20,290 bases of DNA from Flavobacterium sp. GTDB lineage: Bacteria; Bacteroidota; Bacteroidia; Flavobacteriales; Flavobacteriaceae. Of this stretch, positions 1-7,249 are shown in pieces (the first letter of the stretch is position 1; every line of letters starts with the position of its first letter). The stretch lies in contig JASLED010000081.1 in assembly GCA_030151255.1 (NCBI GenBank), positions 1 to 20,290 of the forward strand, in the 5' to 3' direction. A program made the translations under genes and the position numbers. Below the pieces are notes generated by a model. That model did no database searches. It was not told the DNA's origin and saw only the letters and a program-made list of their open reading frames with translations.

Positions 1-359
1 TAGTCAAAACAGAACGTTTTGAAAAAATTATTCAATCGGCAATGAAACAATCACTTCAAACGCACTTACCGATTTTGAATGAACCTATTACAATGAAAGA
101 TTTTCTTCAAAAAAACCTTCAAGGTAATTTATATATTGCTCACTGTGAAGATGATAAAGAAAAAAAAATATTAAAAAACTGTATTCCTTTACATGAAGAT
201 TATGTACTTTTAGTAGGTCCGGAAGGAGATTTTTCTACAAATGAAATAAAATTGGCTTTAGAAAAAGGATACAAACCAGTATCTTTAGGACATACTAGGC
301 TACGAACAGAAACGGCAGCTATTGTTGCGTGTCACAGTTTTGTATTTACTAACGAATAA
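1..359 (+). CDS. rsmE: 16S rRNA m3U1498 methyltransferase RsmE, C-terminal part (5' truncated)
   Basis: The reading frame is open from the first base of the window (first whole codon at base 3) to the TAA at 357-359, so this is the 3' end of a gene that starts upstream. RsmE methylates N3 of U1498 in 16S rRNA of the small ribosomal subunit, using SAM. The visible part carries the conserved end of the SPOUT (trefoil-knot) catalytic domain: a LLVGPEGDFS segment, where the family usually has GPEGG, then a GYKPVSLGHTRLRTETAA segment matching the family signature G-x-R-x-LRxETA just before the C terminus. The gene lies six bases before the AI-2E permease and in the same orientation, so the two are probably co-transcribed. 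The family call is firm; the N-terminal PUA-like domain is outside the window. Confidence 0.93.
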   Translation, partial: VKTERFEKIIQSAMKQSLQTHLPILNEPITMKDFLQKNLQGNLYIAHCEDDKEKKILKNCIPLHEDYVLLVGPEGDFSTNEIKLALEKGYKPVSLGHTRLRTETAAIVACHSFVFTNE

Positions 360-365
360 TTAATT

Positions 366-1457
366 ATGCTAAACAGTAAAGAAATCTCAAATGGTATTAT
401 AAGAGCCATTCTAATTTTAGGAGCAATTACCCTTGGTTTGCTTTTATTGTATAAAATAAGCACATTGTTTATTTACATTGCACTAGCTTTTGTAGTAACT
501 TTAATTGCTTCGCCAGTAATTGATTTTTTAACCAATAAATGCAAATTAAAAAGAATATTTTCTATTACGCTGATAATGTTAGCTTTTTTGTCTTTTTTTA
601 TTGGTTTTTCCTTCATGTTTGTACCGCTTTTTACAACACAAGCAGAAAATTTATCAGTATTAAACACAGGGCATCTTCAGGAAGATTACAATGGTTTAAT
701 TATAAAATTGGATCAATATTTAGATAATAAAGGCTTTAGTTTAGACAAAATAATTGAAGAATCGCACTTAAAATCGCAACTAAATTTTGACTTTGTACCA
801 AATGTAGTTAATTCATTTATAAGCATGCTTAGCGAGCTTGGAATGGGTTTATTTGCTGTACTTTTCCTTGTATTTTTTTTCCTAAAAGACAGAGTTGTAT
901 TGGAATATCAATTTAGAAAAATATTTCCGAAAAAACATGAACATCAAGTATTTAGCTCAATAACAAAAATCAACAACTTATTATCTCGTTATTTCTTAGG
1001 ACTTTGTATTCAAGTTTCTATAATATACATATTAAGTCTTACTGTATTGTTATTTTTTGGTGTAAAAGGAGCAATTATGATAGCATTTATTTGTGCTGTT
1101 TTAAATATTATTCCTTATGTAGGTCCGTTAATTGGAAACATTTTAGCAGTAATTTTCACAATGCTAACTTACATTGGCGAAGATTTTGTTGGTGTAACGA
1201 TTCCAAAAGCAATGTATGTAATGATCGGATTTTTATTAATTCAATTGATAGATAACGTTGTAAATCAACCACTTATTTTTTCCAGCAGTGTAAAATCACA
1301 TCCTTTAGAAATATTCATTGTTACATTAGCAAGCGGAATGTTTAGTGGTATTTTTGGAATGATTGCTGCAATTCCTATTTATACATGTTTAAAAGTAATA
1401 GGAAAAGAATTTTTTCCAAATGTTCGTTTTATACAAGCTCTTACCAAAAATTTATAA
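366..1457 (+). CDS. AI-2E family transporter (polytopic membrane permease)
   Basis: This 363-residue, very hydrophobic protein has about eight predicted membrane segments: a cluster of helices at residues 10-110, a soluble stretch at roughly 110-155 and a second cluster at 155-350. That is the layout of the AI-2E/UPF0118 permease family. The C-terminal half holds the family-typical NIIPYVGPLIG segment and a helix followed by IDNVVNQPLIF. Members export or import varied small molecules, and some are Na+/H+ antiporters; the substrate here cannot be told from sequence, and the AI-2 name should not be taken literally. It starts six bases after rsmE and its TAA stop directly abuts the GTG start of the next gene, so it is the middle gene of a tight operon. 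Confidence 0.88.
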   Translation: MLNSKEISNGIIRAILILGAITLGLLLLYKISTLFIYIALAFVVTLIASPVIDFLTNKCKLKRIFSITLIMLAFLSFFIGFSFMFVPLFTTQAENLSVLNTGHLQEDYNGLIIKLDQYLDNKGFSLDKIIEESHLKSQLNFDFVPNVVNSFISMLSELGMGLFAVLFLVFFFLKDRVVLEYQFRKIFPKKHEHQVFSSITKINNLLSRYFLGLCIQVSIIYILSLTVLLFFGVKGAIMIAFICAVLNIIPYVGPLIGNILAVIFTMLTYIGEDFVGVTIPKAMYVMIGFLLIQLIDNVVNQPLIFSSSVKSHPLEIFIVTLASGMFSGIFGMIAAIPIYTCLKVIGKEFFPNVRFIQALTKNL

Positions 1458-2636
1458 GTGGATATTCATCTTTTATTACAGCCCGAAGTACAAGCATTTA
1501 TCAACGAAAATGTTCATCAATCCATTCCTGCATTGGCACTTAAAAAAAGTCCTTTTTCAGAAATAAAAATGCTAGATTTAATTACACAAATAGAAAGTAA
1601 ACAGAAAACAAAAAATAAACTTTCAAAATGGTTTACTACATCAAATATTGTTTTTCCGACTAAACTTTCTATCGAACAAACATCTTCAGAAGAATGTGCT
1701 GCATACAAAGCATCGTTGGTAAATGGTAATTCATTAATTGATCTTACTGGTGGCTTTGGTATTGATTGTTATTATTTTGCTCAAAATATAAAGGAAGTAA
1801 CACATTGTGAAATCCAAGAAGATTTAAGTAAAATTGTTGCACATAATTACATACAATTCAATCAATTAAATATTGAATGTGTTGCTGGAGATAGTATCGT
1901 TTATTTACAAAATTCAAATAAAAAATTTGATTTCATTTATCTTGATCCTGCAAGAAGAAATCAAGCCAAAGAAAAAGTATTTTTCCTGAGCGACTGTACG
2001 CCTAATGTTGTAGAACATCTAGATTTACTATTTAATCATACAAATACAATTTTAATAAAAACCTCTCCTCTTTTAGATATTCAGGCAGGATTGAGTGAGC
2101 TAAAAAATGTAAAGGAAATACATATTGTTGCTTTAAATAACGAAGTAAAAGAATTAATTTGGGTTCTTGAAAAAGAATATAATTCCACAATTAATTTAAC
2201 AGCGGTAAACCTAACAAAAAGTGAAGTTTTTTCAACAATATTTACATTGGATGACAACTCTTTAGCAAGTTTTTCGTTGCCTATGCAATATCTCTACGAG
2301 CCAAATAGTTCCCTAATGAAAACTGGTAAATTTGACGCTATTAGCAATCGTTTTGATGTGAAAAAATTACATCAACACAGTCACTTATATACTAGTGAAA
2401 CATTAGTGAATTTTCCTGGTAGAAAATTTAAAATTCTGAATTATTTGCCATTTAATAAGGTAAATGCAAAAACAAATTTATTGCAACAAAAAGCAAACGT
2501 TACGGTTAGAAACTTTCCAATGAAAGTAGATGAATTGAGAAAAAAATGGAAAATTAGCGACGGAGGTTCAAAATACATCTTTTTTACAACTACTTTGTCA
2601 GACCAAAAAATATTTTTAATCTGTGAAAGCGTTTAA
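1458..2636 (+). CDS. Class I SAM-dependent methyltransferase with THUMP-like domain (PG_1098-like)
   Basis: This 392-residue protein has a SAM-binding motif I, LIDLTGGFGIDCYYFAQ, at about residues 93-109, an acidic residue after the next strand (HCEIQ), and a YLDPARR motif at 161-167. The last is the position of the DPPY-like catalytic loop, here in the DPAR form. The C-terminal part resembles the ferredoxin-like and THUMP-like domains of the Bacteroidota PG_1098 family, which suggests a nucleic-acid substrate, probably RNA; the exact target is unknown. I use the GTG at 1458 because the first residues (MDIHLLLQPEVQAFI) look like the normal N terminus of the family and the next Met is residue 38. 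The start follows the TAA of the permease with no gap and in the same frame. The 3' end overlaps the convergent membrane-protein gene by four bases. Confidence 0.85.
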   Translation: MDIHLLLQPEVQAFINENVHQSIPALALKKSPFSEIKMLDLITQIESKQKTKNKLSKWFTTSNIVFPTKLSIEQTSSEECAAYKASLVNGNSLIDLTGGFGIDCYYFAQNIKEVTHCEIQEDLSKIVAHNYIQFNQLNIECVAGDSIVYLQNSNKKFDFIYLDPARRNQAKEKVFFLSDCTPNVVEHLDLLFNHTNTILIKTSPLLDIQAGLSELKNVKEIHIVALNNEVKELIWVLEKEYNSTINLTAVNLTKSEVFSTIFTLDDNSLASFSLPMQYLYEPNSSLMKTGKFDAISNRFDVKKLHQHSHLYTSETLVNFPGRKFKILNYLPFNKVNAKTNLLQQKANVTVRNFPMKVDELRKKWKISDGGSKYIFFTTTLSDQKIFLICESV

Positions 2637-3046
2637 CGAAAGCTTTGTTCGCCGTAATATTCTTGATTATTTTTCAAGAAATTTCTTGTGGCTTTACTAA
2701 TATTTCTCTTTTGTTTTTGATTTTCAAATAAATAAACATAGCTTCTTTTTTGAAAAAACGCGCTATTCGAAAATCTAGATATTGTAAATTGAGAAACAAT
2801 TGGTACCAATTTATAATGTAGAAAGGCAATGATAATACCTAAAACAAGTAATTGAGCAAAAAAGATATTTATTTCTAATAAAGTCCAATCGTAATTTTCG
2901 TAATTGATAATTAATATTAAAACCAAAATCATCGATTGTACAAAAACAGCAAACGATATAGCATCAAACCATTTCCATTTCTGCTGATCGGTAAATAACA
3001 TCTTGTTTTCTGGGTTGTTTGAATTAAATTTTTCTTTCTGTAACAT
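2633..3046 (-). CDS. Small two-TM membrane protein of unknown function
   Basis: I do not recognise this 137-residue protein. It has a polar N terminus (about 25 residues), two hydrophobic helices at roughly 29-48 and 57-77 separated by a short acidic loop, and a basic, Lys/Arg/Gln-rich C-terminal tail of about 55 residues, likely cytoplasmic. An in-frame TTG at 3119-3121 would add 25 residues, but I reject it: a good Bacteroidota promoter (TTG, 20-bp gap, TAACTTTG) lies inside that extension, and that TTG is its -33 element. The ATG at 3044-3046 is the first ATG. The gene converges on the methyltransferase and overlaps its last four bases. No function is proposed. Confidence 0.65.
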   Translation of the reverse strand: MLQKEKFNSNNPENKMLFTDQQKWKWFDAISFAVFVQSMILVLILIINYENYDWTLLEINIFFAQLLVLGIIIAFLHYKLVPIVSQFTISRFSNSAFFQKRSYVYLFENQKQKRNISKATRNFLKNNQEYYGEQSFR

Positions 3047-3090
3047 CTTATCGTTTTTTAAATTTGTATTTAAAAAAAGGCTGCAATTCT

Positions 3091-3121
3091 CAAAGTTATT
3101 TTTAAACAATTCGCAAACCAA
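3091..3121 (-). promoter_or_regulatory. Bacteroidota-type promoter of the small membrane protein
   Basis: Read on the - strand, TTG (3121-3119) is followed after 20 bases by TAACTTTG (3098-3091). This fits the Bacteroidota housekeeping consensus of a -33 TTG/TTTG and a -7 TAnnTTTG with a gap of 19-21. Transcription would begin near 3085, leaving a leader of roughly 40 nt before the ATG at 3046. Confidence 0.6.
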
Positions 3122-3432
3122 CTAACTTTTAAAACGCATAATATTGAATTTAATTAACGTCAATAACTATATTTTGACCTCACTTCAATGAATTGCAGCT
3201 ACTTTTTATTTATTTCTCATATTGCTAATTTACAATACAATTCAACTCAAAATTCAAACCTTCTCATTGTTAATATATTAATAATAATGATAATGTTTAA
3301 CTAACGAAAAATGCTACTTTATACAAATCATTTAATCGTTTCTTCATACATAAAAATTCTATAAATTATTTGATTCTCCTACACTACCTATGAAATATTT
3401 TTTACTTTCGTCTTATATTTAAAAAGTATAAA
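3122..3432. other. Gene-free A+T-rich stretch between divergent genes
   Basis: This region separates the - strand membrane-protein gene from the + strand lipoprotein gene. I see no open frame with coding character and no RNA gene. A TACTTTCG at 3403-3410 differs by one base from TAnnTTTG and lies 22 bases before the lipoprotein ATG, so it may be its -7 element, but I find no -33 TTG at the expected distance. Confidence 0.4.
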
Positions 3433-4002
3433 ATGAAAAAAATAGCCTTATCTGTTTTAGTTATTTCAGGACTATTACTTAGTTGTAAAAAAAATATTGA
3501 ACCTGAGACAGACTCAGTAAACCAAACTGAAACCCAAACTACACAAGAAGTAGATACAGTAGCGCTTAAAAAAATGTTAGAAGCTGAAAAAGAAAAGCTA
3601 ACAAAACCTTATAATGAAGAAGAAGATGCACAAGCCAACATTGATATGTTAGTAAAGCAAGCTAAAAAAGAAGGGAAATATGTATTTATACAAGCAGGTG
3701 GAAATTGGTGTATTTGGTGCTTGCGTTTTAATGATTTTGTACAAAACAATCCTGAATTAAAATCTATTGTAGACAGCAATTACTTATACTATCACTTAAA
3801 TTATTCTCAGAAAAATAAAAACAAAGAAGTTTTTTCAAAATATATTGAGAATACAAATGGTTTAGGTTACCCTTTCTTTTTTGTTTTAAATGAAAACGGC
3901 GATATGATAAACCTAATTACTTCTGGCGATTTAGAAGATGGTAAAAGCTACGATGTGGAAAAAGTAAAGGCTATGTTTTTGGAAAATGCTCCTAAAAAAT
4001 AA
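3433..4002 (+). CDS. Thioredoxin-fold lipoprotein with CIWC active site
   Basis: This is a 189-residue secreted protein. A short signal peptide ends in a lipobox, LLLSC, with Cys18 as the likely lipid-bearing residue; it is followed by a Lys pair and an acidic, Gln/Thr-rich linker to about residue 60. The remainder is a thioredoxin-like domain with the active-site motif WCIWC (Cys93 and Cys96), and GYPFFFVLN supplies the expected cis-proline (Pro147) facing it. The tryptophan-rich WCxWC motif resembles the Thioredoxin_7/DUF255-like group. It is probably a membrane-anchored periplasmic thiol-disulfide protein, acting as reductase or in oxidative-stress defence; its partner is unknown. It is monocistronic: a strong terminator follows 18 bases after the stop. 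Confidence 0.85.
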   Translation: MKKIALSVLVISGLLLSCKKNIEPETDSVNQTETQTTQEVDTVALKKMLEAEKEKLTKPYNEEEDAQANIDMLVKQAKKEGKYVFIQAGGNWCIWCLRFNDFVQNNPELKSIVDSNYLYYHLNYSQKNKNKEVFSKYIENTNGLGYPFFFVLNENGDMINLITSGDLEDGKSYDVEKVKAMFLENAPKK

Positions 4003-4020
4003 ATATTGTATTATTCAAAC

Positions 4021-4054
4021 AAAAAAAAGCTCGTTGTATAACGAGCTTTTTTTT
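4021..4054 (+). terminator. Rho-independent terminator after the thioredoxin-like lipoprotein
   Basis: A perfect 15-bp stem (4021-4035 with 4040-4054) closes a GTAT loop. The core is GCTCGTT/AACGAGC, flanked by eight A's on one side and eight T's on the other, so it could work in both directions. Confidence 0.9.
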
Positions 4055-4466
4055 AATGTTAACACTTATCAAATGATTAGTTTAAATACTTTTATTTCAA
4101 TGTTATTAATTATAGTTCTTTTCAATGATACTTTTTAAATAATTCCTATTTACCAAAAAAACACATCAGATTTTGCACACAATCTATTGATAAATCTCGT
4201 GTAAATGAAATCAATAATCTATATCTAATTCTTTAAATCAACAATTACAGCACTTAATACTTTAACCCCTTAATATACCAAAGTAATATATCTTGTTTTA
4301 TTTTAAAAAATTAGAAAAAAACAAACTAAAATTGTTATCGATAAAAATAACTTTTCATAAGTTTTAAATGTAATTTATCTTCTTTTCCGAAAGCAATTCA
4401 AAGCAAATTTAACAACATAAAATACGGCAAAACAAATTTTTATATTTGTTTTTCACCATAAACAGT

Positions 4467-4493
4467 AAAAAGTATCCTAAAAGGATACTTTTT
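4467..4493 (+). terminator. Orphan terminator-like hairpin
   Basis: AAAAAGTATCCT (4467-4478) pairs perfectly with AGGATACTTTTT (4482-4493) across a three-base loop. It ends in a T run on both strands and so looks like a bidirectional terminator, but no gene precedes it on either strand. It may end a short RNA started at the TATATTTG at 4441, or be the relic of a lost gene. Confidence 0.55.
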
Positions 4494-4655
4494 AAGACTA
4501 AAACTAACTAAAATGAGATTTTTTGATAACAAAAATCAATTTTTTAAAATCATCTTTTATTCTACTTAATCATCTTTACGCATTTTATTTTGTGTATTTT
4601 TTTCTTTTGCTTGGTTAAAAATTTCTAAAAGTTATTTAGTTTCAAAAATAGTTAA

Positions 4656-4663
4656 TACATTTG
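4656..4663 (+). promoter_or_regulatory. -7 element of the metK promoter
   Basis: TACATTTG matches TAnnTTTG exactly. It predicts a start near 4670, immediately before the riboswitch. The -33 region at 4632-4636 (TTATT) is only a weak match to TTG. Confidence 0.5.
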
Positions 4664-4672
4664 CACTGAAAT

Positions 4673-4763
4673 AATAGGAGGAAAAATTTGTACTGATTGC
4701 AACCTCGGTAAAAAATGCTAAAGCAGAATAAATCGTATCTTCACTTTAGCCATTTCCTCTATT
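4673..4763 (+). promoter_or_regulatory. SAM-II-like riboswitch in the metK leader, with a competing fold
   Basis: The segment 4685-4726 reads AATTTGTACTGATTGCAACC, then TCGGTAAAAAATGCTAAAGC, then AG. It lines up from memory with the SAM-II (metA motif) core: AUUU, UUGCAACC, a CG(G/U)UAAA block and GCUAAAG. Stem P1 can form between GAGG (4678-4681) and CCTC (4703-4706), and a pseudoknot between CUG (4693-4695) and CAG (4724-4726). A competing structure pairs AATAG(G)AGGAAA (4673-4684) with TTTCCTCTATT (4753-4763; 11 bp, one bulge) and GCTAAAG (4717-4723) with CTTTAGC (4744-4750). It uses exactly the P1 and core bases, so the two states exclude each other. SAM would be expected to lower metK expression. 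The family call rests on remembered consensus, not a covariance search. Confidence 0.72.
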
Positions 4764-4787
4764 TTTAATCTTAAAAAAATATAAAAT

Positions 4788-6080
4788 ATGGCTTATTACT
4801 TCACATCGGAATCTGTAAGTGAAGGACATCCGGACAAAATTGCAGATCAAATATCAGACGCATTAATTGATAATTTTTTAGCTTTTGATAAGGATTCTAA
4901 AGTAGCTTGTGAAACTCTAGTAACAACCGGACAAGTAATCTTAGCAGGCGAGGTAAAATCTCAAACTTATTTAGACGTTCAACAAATTGCTCGTGATGTA
5001 ATTAATAAAATTGGTTACACAAAAAGTGAATATATGTTTGAGGGAAATTCTTGTGGGATTTTATCAGCAATTCACGAACAATCTTCAGAAATAAACCAAG
5101 GAGTAGAAAAATCTAGCAAAGAAGAACAAGGAGCTGGAGATCAAGGTATGATGTTTGGTTATGCTTCTACTGAAACAGAAGATTACATGCCTCTTGCATT
5201 AGATTTATCTCATAAACTATTACAAGAATTAGCAGTAATTAGACGAGAAAACACGGATGTTACTTATTTACGTCCAGATGCAAAAAGTCAGGTAACGTTA
5301 GAATACGATGACAATAACAAACCAGTGCGTATTGTAACAATCGTTTTATCTACTCAGCACGATGATTTTATCAAACCTGAAAACGATACAGCTGAAGCAA
5401 AACAAATTGCAGAAAAAGCAATGCAGGCACAAATTAAGTCAGACATTATCAATGTGCTTATTCCAAGAGTTCTAAATAAATATCCACAATACGAATATTT
5501 ATTCACTACAGATAAAGAAATTGAATTTTTAATAAATCCAACTGGAGTATTCATCATTGGTGGTCCTCACGGAGATACTGGTCTTACTGGCAGAAAAATT
5601 ATTGTAGATACTTATGGCGGAAAAGGAGCTCATGGTGGTGGTGCGTTTTCTGGAAAAGATCCGAGTAAAGTAGACAGAAGTGCAGCTTATGCAACACGTC
5701 ATATTGCCAAAAACTTAGTTGCTGCTGGCGTTGCAGAAGAAGTTTTAGTACAAGTTTCTTATGCAATTGGAATAGCAAAACCAACTGGTATATATGTAAA
5801 TACTTACGGAACCAGCAAAGTAAATCTTACGGATGGAGAAATTGCTCAAAAGGTAAGTGAACTATTTGATTTGCGTCCATATTTTATTGAAACATCTTTA
5901 AAATTAAGAAATCCTATTTATAGCGAAACTGCTGCTTATGGACACATGGGACGTAAACCTCAAATTGTAACAAAAACGTTTACAAGACCTGGAGGTGAAA
6001 CTAAAGAACTTGAAGTAGAATTATTTACTTGGGAAAAATTAGACCGTGTAAACGATATTAAGCGCGTTTTTAATTTATAA
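4788..6080 (+). CDS. metK: S-adenosylmethionine synthetase (methionine adenosyltransferase)
   Basis: MetK makes SAM from methionine and ATP in the cytoplasm. All hallmark motifs are present: the N-terminal SESVSEGHPDKIADQISDA (His14 and Asp16 for ATP and Mg2+), signature 1 GAGDQGMMFGYA at 115-126, PTGVFIIGGPHGDTGLTGRK around 251-270, and signature 2 GGGAFSGKD at 283-291. At 430 residues it is longer than the E. coli enzyme (384) but normal for Bacteroidota. The ATG at 4788 gives the conserved start. It stands alone between a long leader carrying a SAM-II-like riboswitch and a strong terminator, so its own product probably controls it. Confidence 0.98.
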   Translation: MAYYFTSESVSEGHPDKIADQISDALIDNFLAFDKDSKVACETLVTTGQVILAGEVKSQTYLDVQQIARDVINKIGYTKSEYMFEGNSCGILSAIHEQSSEINQGVEKSSKEEQGAGDQGMMFGYASTETEDYMPLALDLSHKLLQELAVIRRENTDVTYLRPDAKSQVTLEYDDNNKPVRIVTIVLSTQHDDFIKPENDTAEAKQIAEKAMQAQIKSDIINVLIPRVLNKYPQYEYLFTTDKEIEFLINPTGVFIIGGPHGDTGLTGRKIIVDTYGGKGAHGGGAFSGKDPSKVDRSAAYATRHIAKNLVAAGVAEEVLVQVSYAIGIAKPTGIYVNTYGTSKVNLTDGEIAQKVSELFDLRPYFIETSLKLRNPIYSETAAYGHMGRKPQIVTKTFTRPGGETKELEVELFTWEKLDRVNDIKRVFNL

Positions 6081-6098
6081 TAAAAACATTTTCAAAGT

Positions 6099-6136
6099 AA
6101 AAAAGATGAGTGATCAAAGGATCACTCATCTTTTTT
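6099..6136 (+). terminator. Rho-independent terminator of metK
   Basis: A perfect 17-bp stem (6099-6115 with 6120-6136), with core GATGAGTGATC/GATCACTCATC and loop AAAG, ends in six T's. It begins 18 bases after the metK stop. Confidence 0.92.
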
Positions 6137-6475
6137 AACAAAAAATAGTGCAATTTAAAGGTTTACATTCCCTTTTTCAATTTAAAATTAAAACAATCTA
6201 AAATCGTAATGGAGTAAGCCCTTTTTCAAGTACCTTCACTTGATTTAACTTAATAACCTAAGTTCGATTAATATTTAAGTATAAAAAAGATAAAAACCCG
6301 TATATTTAAGTATCTATAATTTAAACATATAAAAGATTTTCACCTATGATTTGTTTCAATAAAATTACTGATATTTTTTTGTATTGTAGATGAGTTCTGC
6401 AAAAGGCAATACCTAAAAAATAGATTCGCTTTTTTTAAATAAATCAAACTCAAGAATGGTAAGATAATTGATATT

Positions 6476-6540
6476 CACATTAGGTAAACATTAAATATCG
6501 CTATGCAAAAAAAGTAAAAGTTAACGTTAAGGAAACATTA
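6476..6540 (+). promoter_or_regulatory. Putative Pho box: two direct-repeat pairs with 11-bp spacing
   Basis: CACATTA (6476-6482) and AACATTA (6487-6493) form one pair; AACGTTA (6523-6529) and AACATTA (6534-6540) form another. Within each pair the repeats start 11 bp apart, the spacing bound by PhoB/OmpR-family response regulators. The pairs are 47 bp apart. The last repeat falls where a -33 element would be expected for the TAATTTTG at 6557, as in activator-dependent Pho promoters. That a PhoB-like protein binds here is inference from the spacing and from the downstream phosphate genes. Confidence 0.45.
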
Positions 6541-6556
6541 GTAGCAATTAATTATT

Positions 6557-6564
6557 TAATTTTG
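6557..6564 (+). promoter_or_regulatory. -7 element of the phosphate operon promoter
   Basis: TAATTTTG matches TAnnTTTG exactly and lies 29 bases before the ATG at 6594. No TTG stands at the -33 position, which is instead occupied by a repeat (AACATTA), consistent with dependence on an activator. Confidence 0.5.
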
Positions 6565-6593
6565 CATCTGTTTATAACATACATTTTTATACA

Positions 6594-7238
6594 ATGTCAT
6601 TAAATAACATTTTTCAATTTTTAGTTCCAAAGGACAAAACATTTTATCCTTTATTTGAACAAGCAGCTATTAAGCTAAAAAAATTATCTGAAACTCTTCA
6701 CGAAGCGGTAAATACACCAGCAAAGGAAAGAGAAAAGCTTTTAAAAGATGTAGAAGTCATTAAGCTTGAGATAGAAACTATCGCTCAAAAAACAAGAATT
6801 GAGTTGGGGAAAAATTTCATTACTCCATTTGATAGAGAAGATATTCACAACTTGATTACAGCTGTTGACGAAGTAGCAGATCATCTATCTGATGCTGCAT
6901 CGCGTATGAGATTGTATCAAATTGACAAAATCACAAAACCATTAAGAAAACTAACTGAAGCAAATCTTGAAGCTTGTAGCGAAGTAAACAAAGGACTTTT
7001 ACAATTAAAAGATTTAAAGCATTTAGAAAATTTAAGTGCTGTTTGTAAAAATATTTCTCGTGTTGAGAGAAAGGCAGATAAAGTTTTTGACAAAGCGGTA
7101 GCAGATATTTTTGAAAACGAAAATAACGCTATTGAAATTATTAAATACAAAGAAGTAATGTCAGCTTTAGAAACCGCAACAGATAGTTGTAGAGACGTGG
7201 CAAACGTTTTAGAGGCAATTATCGTTAAATATTCTTAA
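6594..7238 (+). CDS. PhoU-like DUF47 protein, partner of PiT phosphate permease
   Basis: This 214-residue, all-helical protein belongs to the DUF47/PhoU_div (YkaA-like) family. It is rich in heptad-like Leu/Ile/Val patterns, with conserved acidic-helix signatures such as REDIHNLITAVDEVADHLSD (around residues 81-100) and EVMSALETATDSCRDVANVL near the C terminus, typical of PhoU-like three-helix bundles that bind metal clusters through Asp/Glu. It has no signal peptide or membrane segment. Family members are usually encoded next to low-affinity PiT phosphate permeases and are thought to modulate them. Here the PiT gene begins 11 bases downstream, so the two clearly form an operon. The direct repeats upstream suggest phosphate control. 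Confidence 0.88.
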   Translation: MSLNNIFQFLVPKDKTFYPLFEQAAIKLKKLSETLHEAVNTPAKEREKLLKDVEVIKLEIETIAQKTRIELGKNFITPFDREDIHNLITAVDEVADHLSDAASRMRLYQIDKITKPLRKLTEANLEACSEVNKGLLQLKDLKHLENLSAVCKNISRVERKADKVFDKAVADIFENENNAIEIIKYKEVMSALETATDSCRDVANVLEAIIVKYS

Positions 7239-7249
7239 GACAAAAATAT

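Larger units (their letters stand above)
4055..4669. other. Long gene-free region upstream of metK
   Basis: About 600 bases of A+T-rich sequence with no convincing gene. The items visible are a TATATTTG at 4441-4448 (perfect -7 consensus but no -33), a terminator-like hairpin at 4467-4493, an 18-codon ORF at 4513-4569 (MRFFDNK...) with no supporting evidence, and the metK promoter at the right end. I looked for a tRNA T-arm and for a recognisable 6S-like RNA and saw neither. Confidence 0.4.
6137..6593. other. Gene-free region upstream of the phosphate operon
   Basis: No gene is visible in these 457 bases. The right end carries the likely control region of the PhoU-like/PiT operon: two pairs of 11-bp-spaced repeats (6476-6540) and a TAATTTTG -7 element (6557-6564). 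The left part holds an 11-base direct repeat, CCCTTTTTCAA (6170-6180 and 6219-6229), of no clear meaning. Confidence 0.5.

Noticed and set aside
3047..3121. TTG start giving 25 extra residues on the small membrane protein
   Set aside because: The extension contains a good promoter of the gene itself, whose -33 element is that TTG.
4055..4460. A tRNA, 6S-like RNA or decayed gene in the long gap before metK
   Set aside because: I found no T-arm signature, no long imperfect hairpin and no frame with protein-like character.
5354..5784. Open frames on the - strand within metK
   Set aside because: They are mirror frames of a well-identified conserved gene.
6170..6229. Direct repeat CCCTTTTTCAA, two copies 49 bases apart
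   Set aside because: It is a short, low-complexity repeat with no promoter or operator geometry; probably chance.
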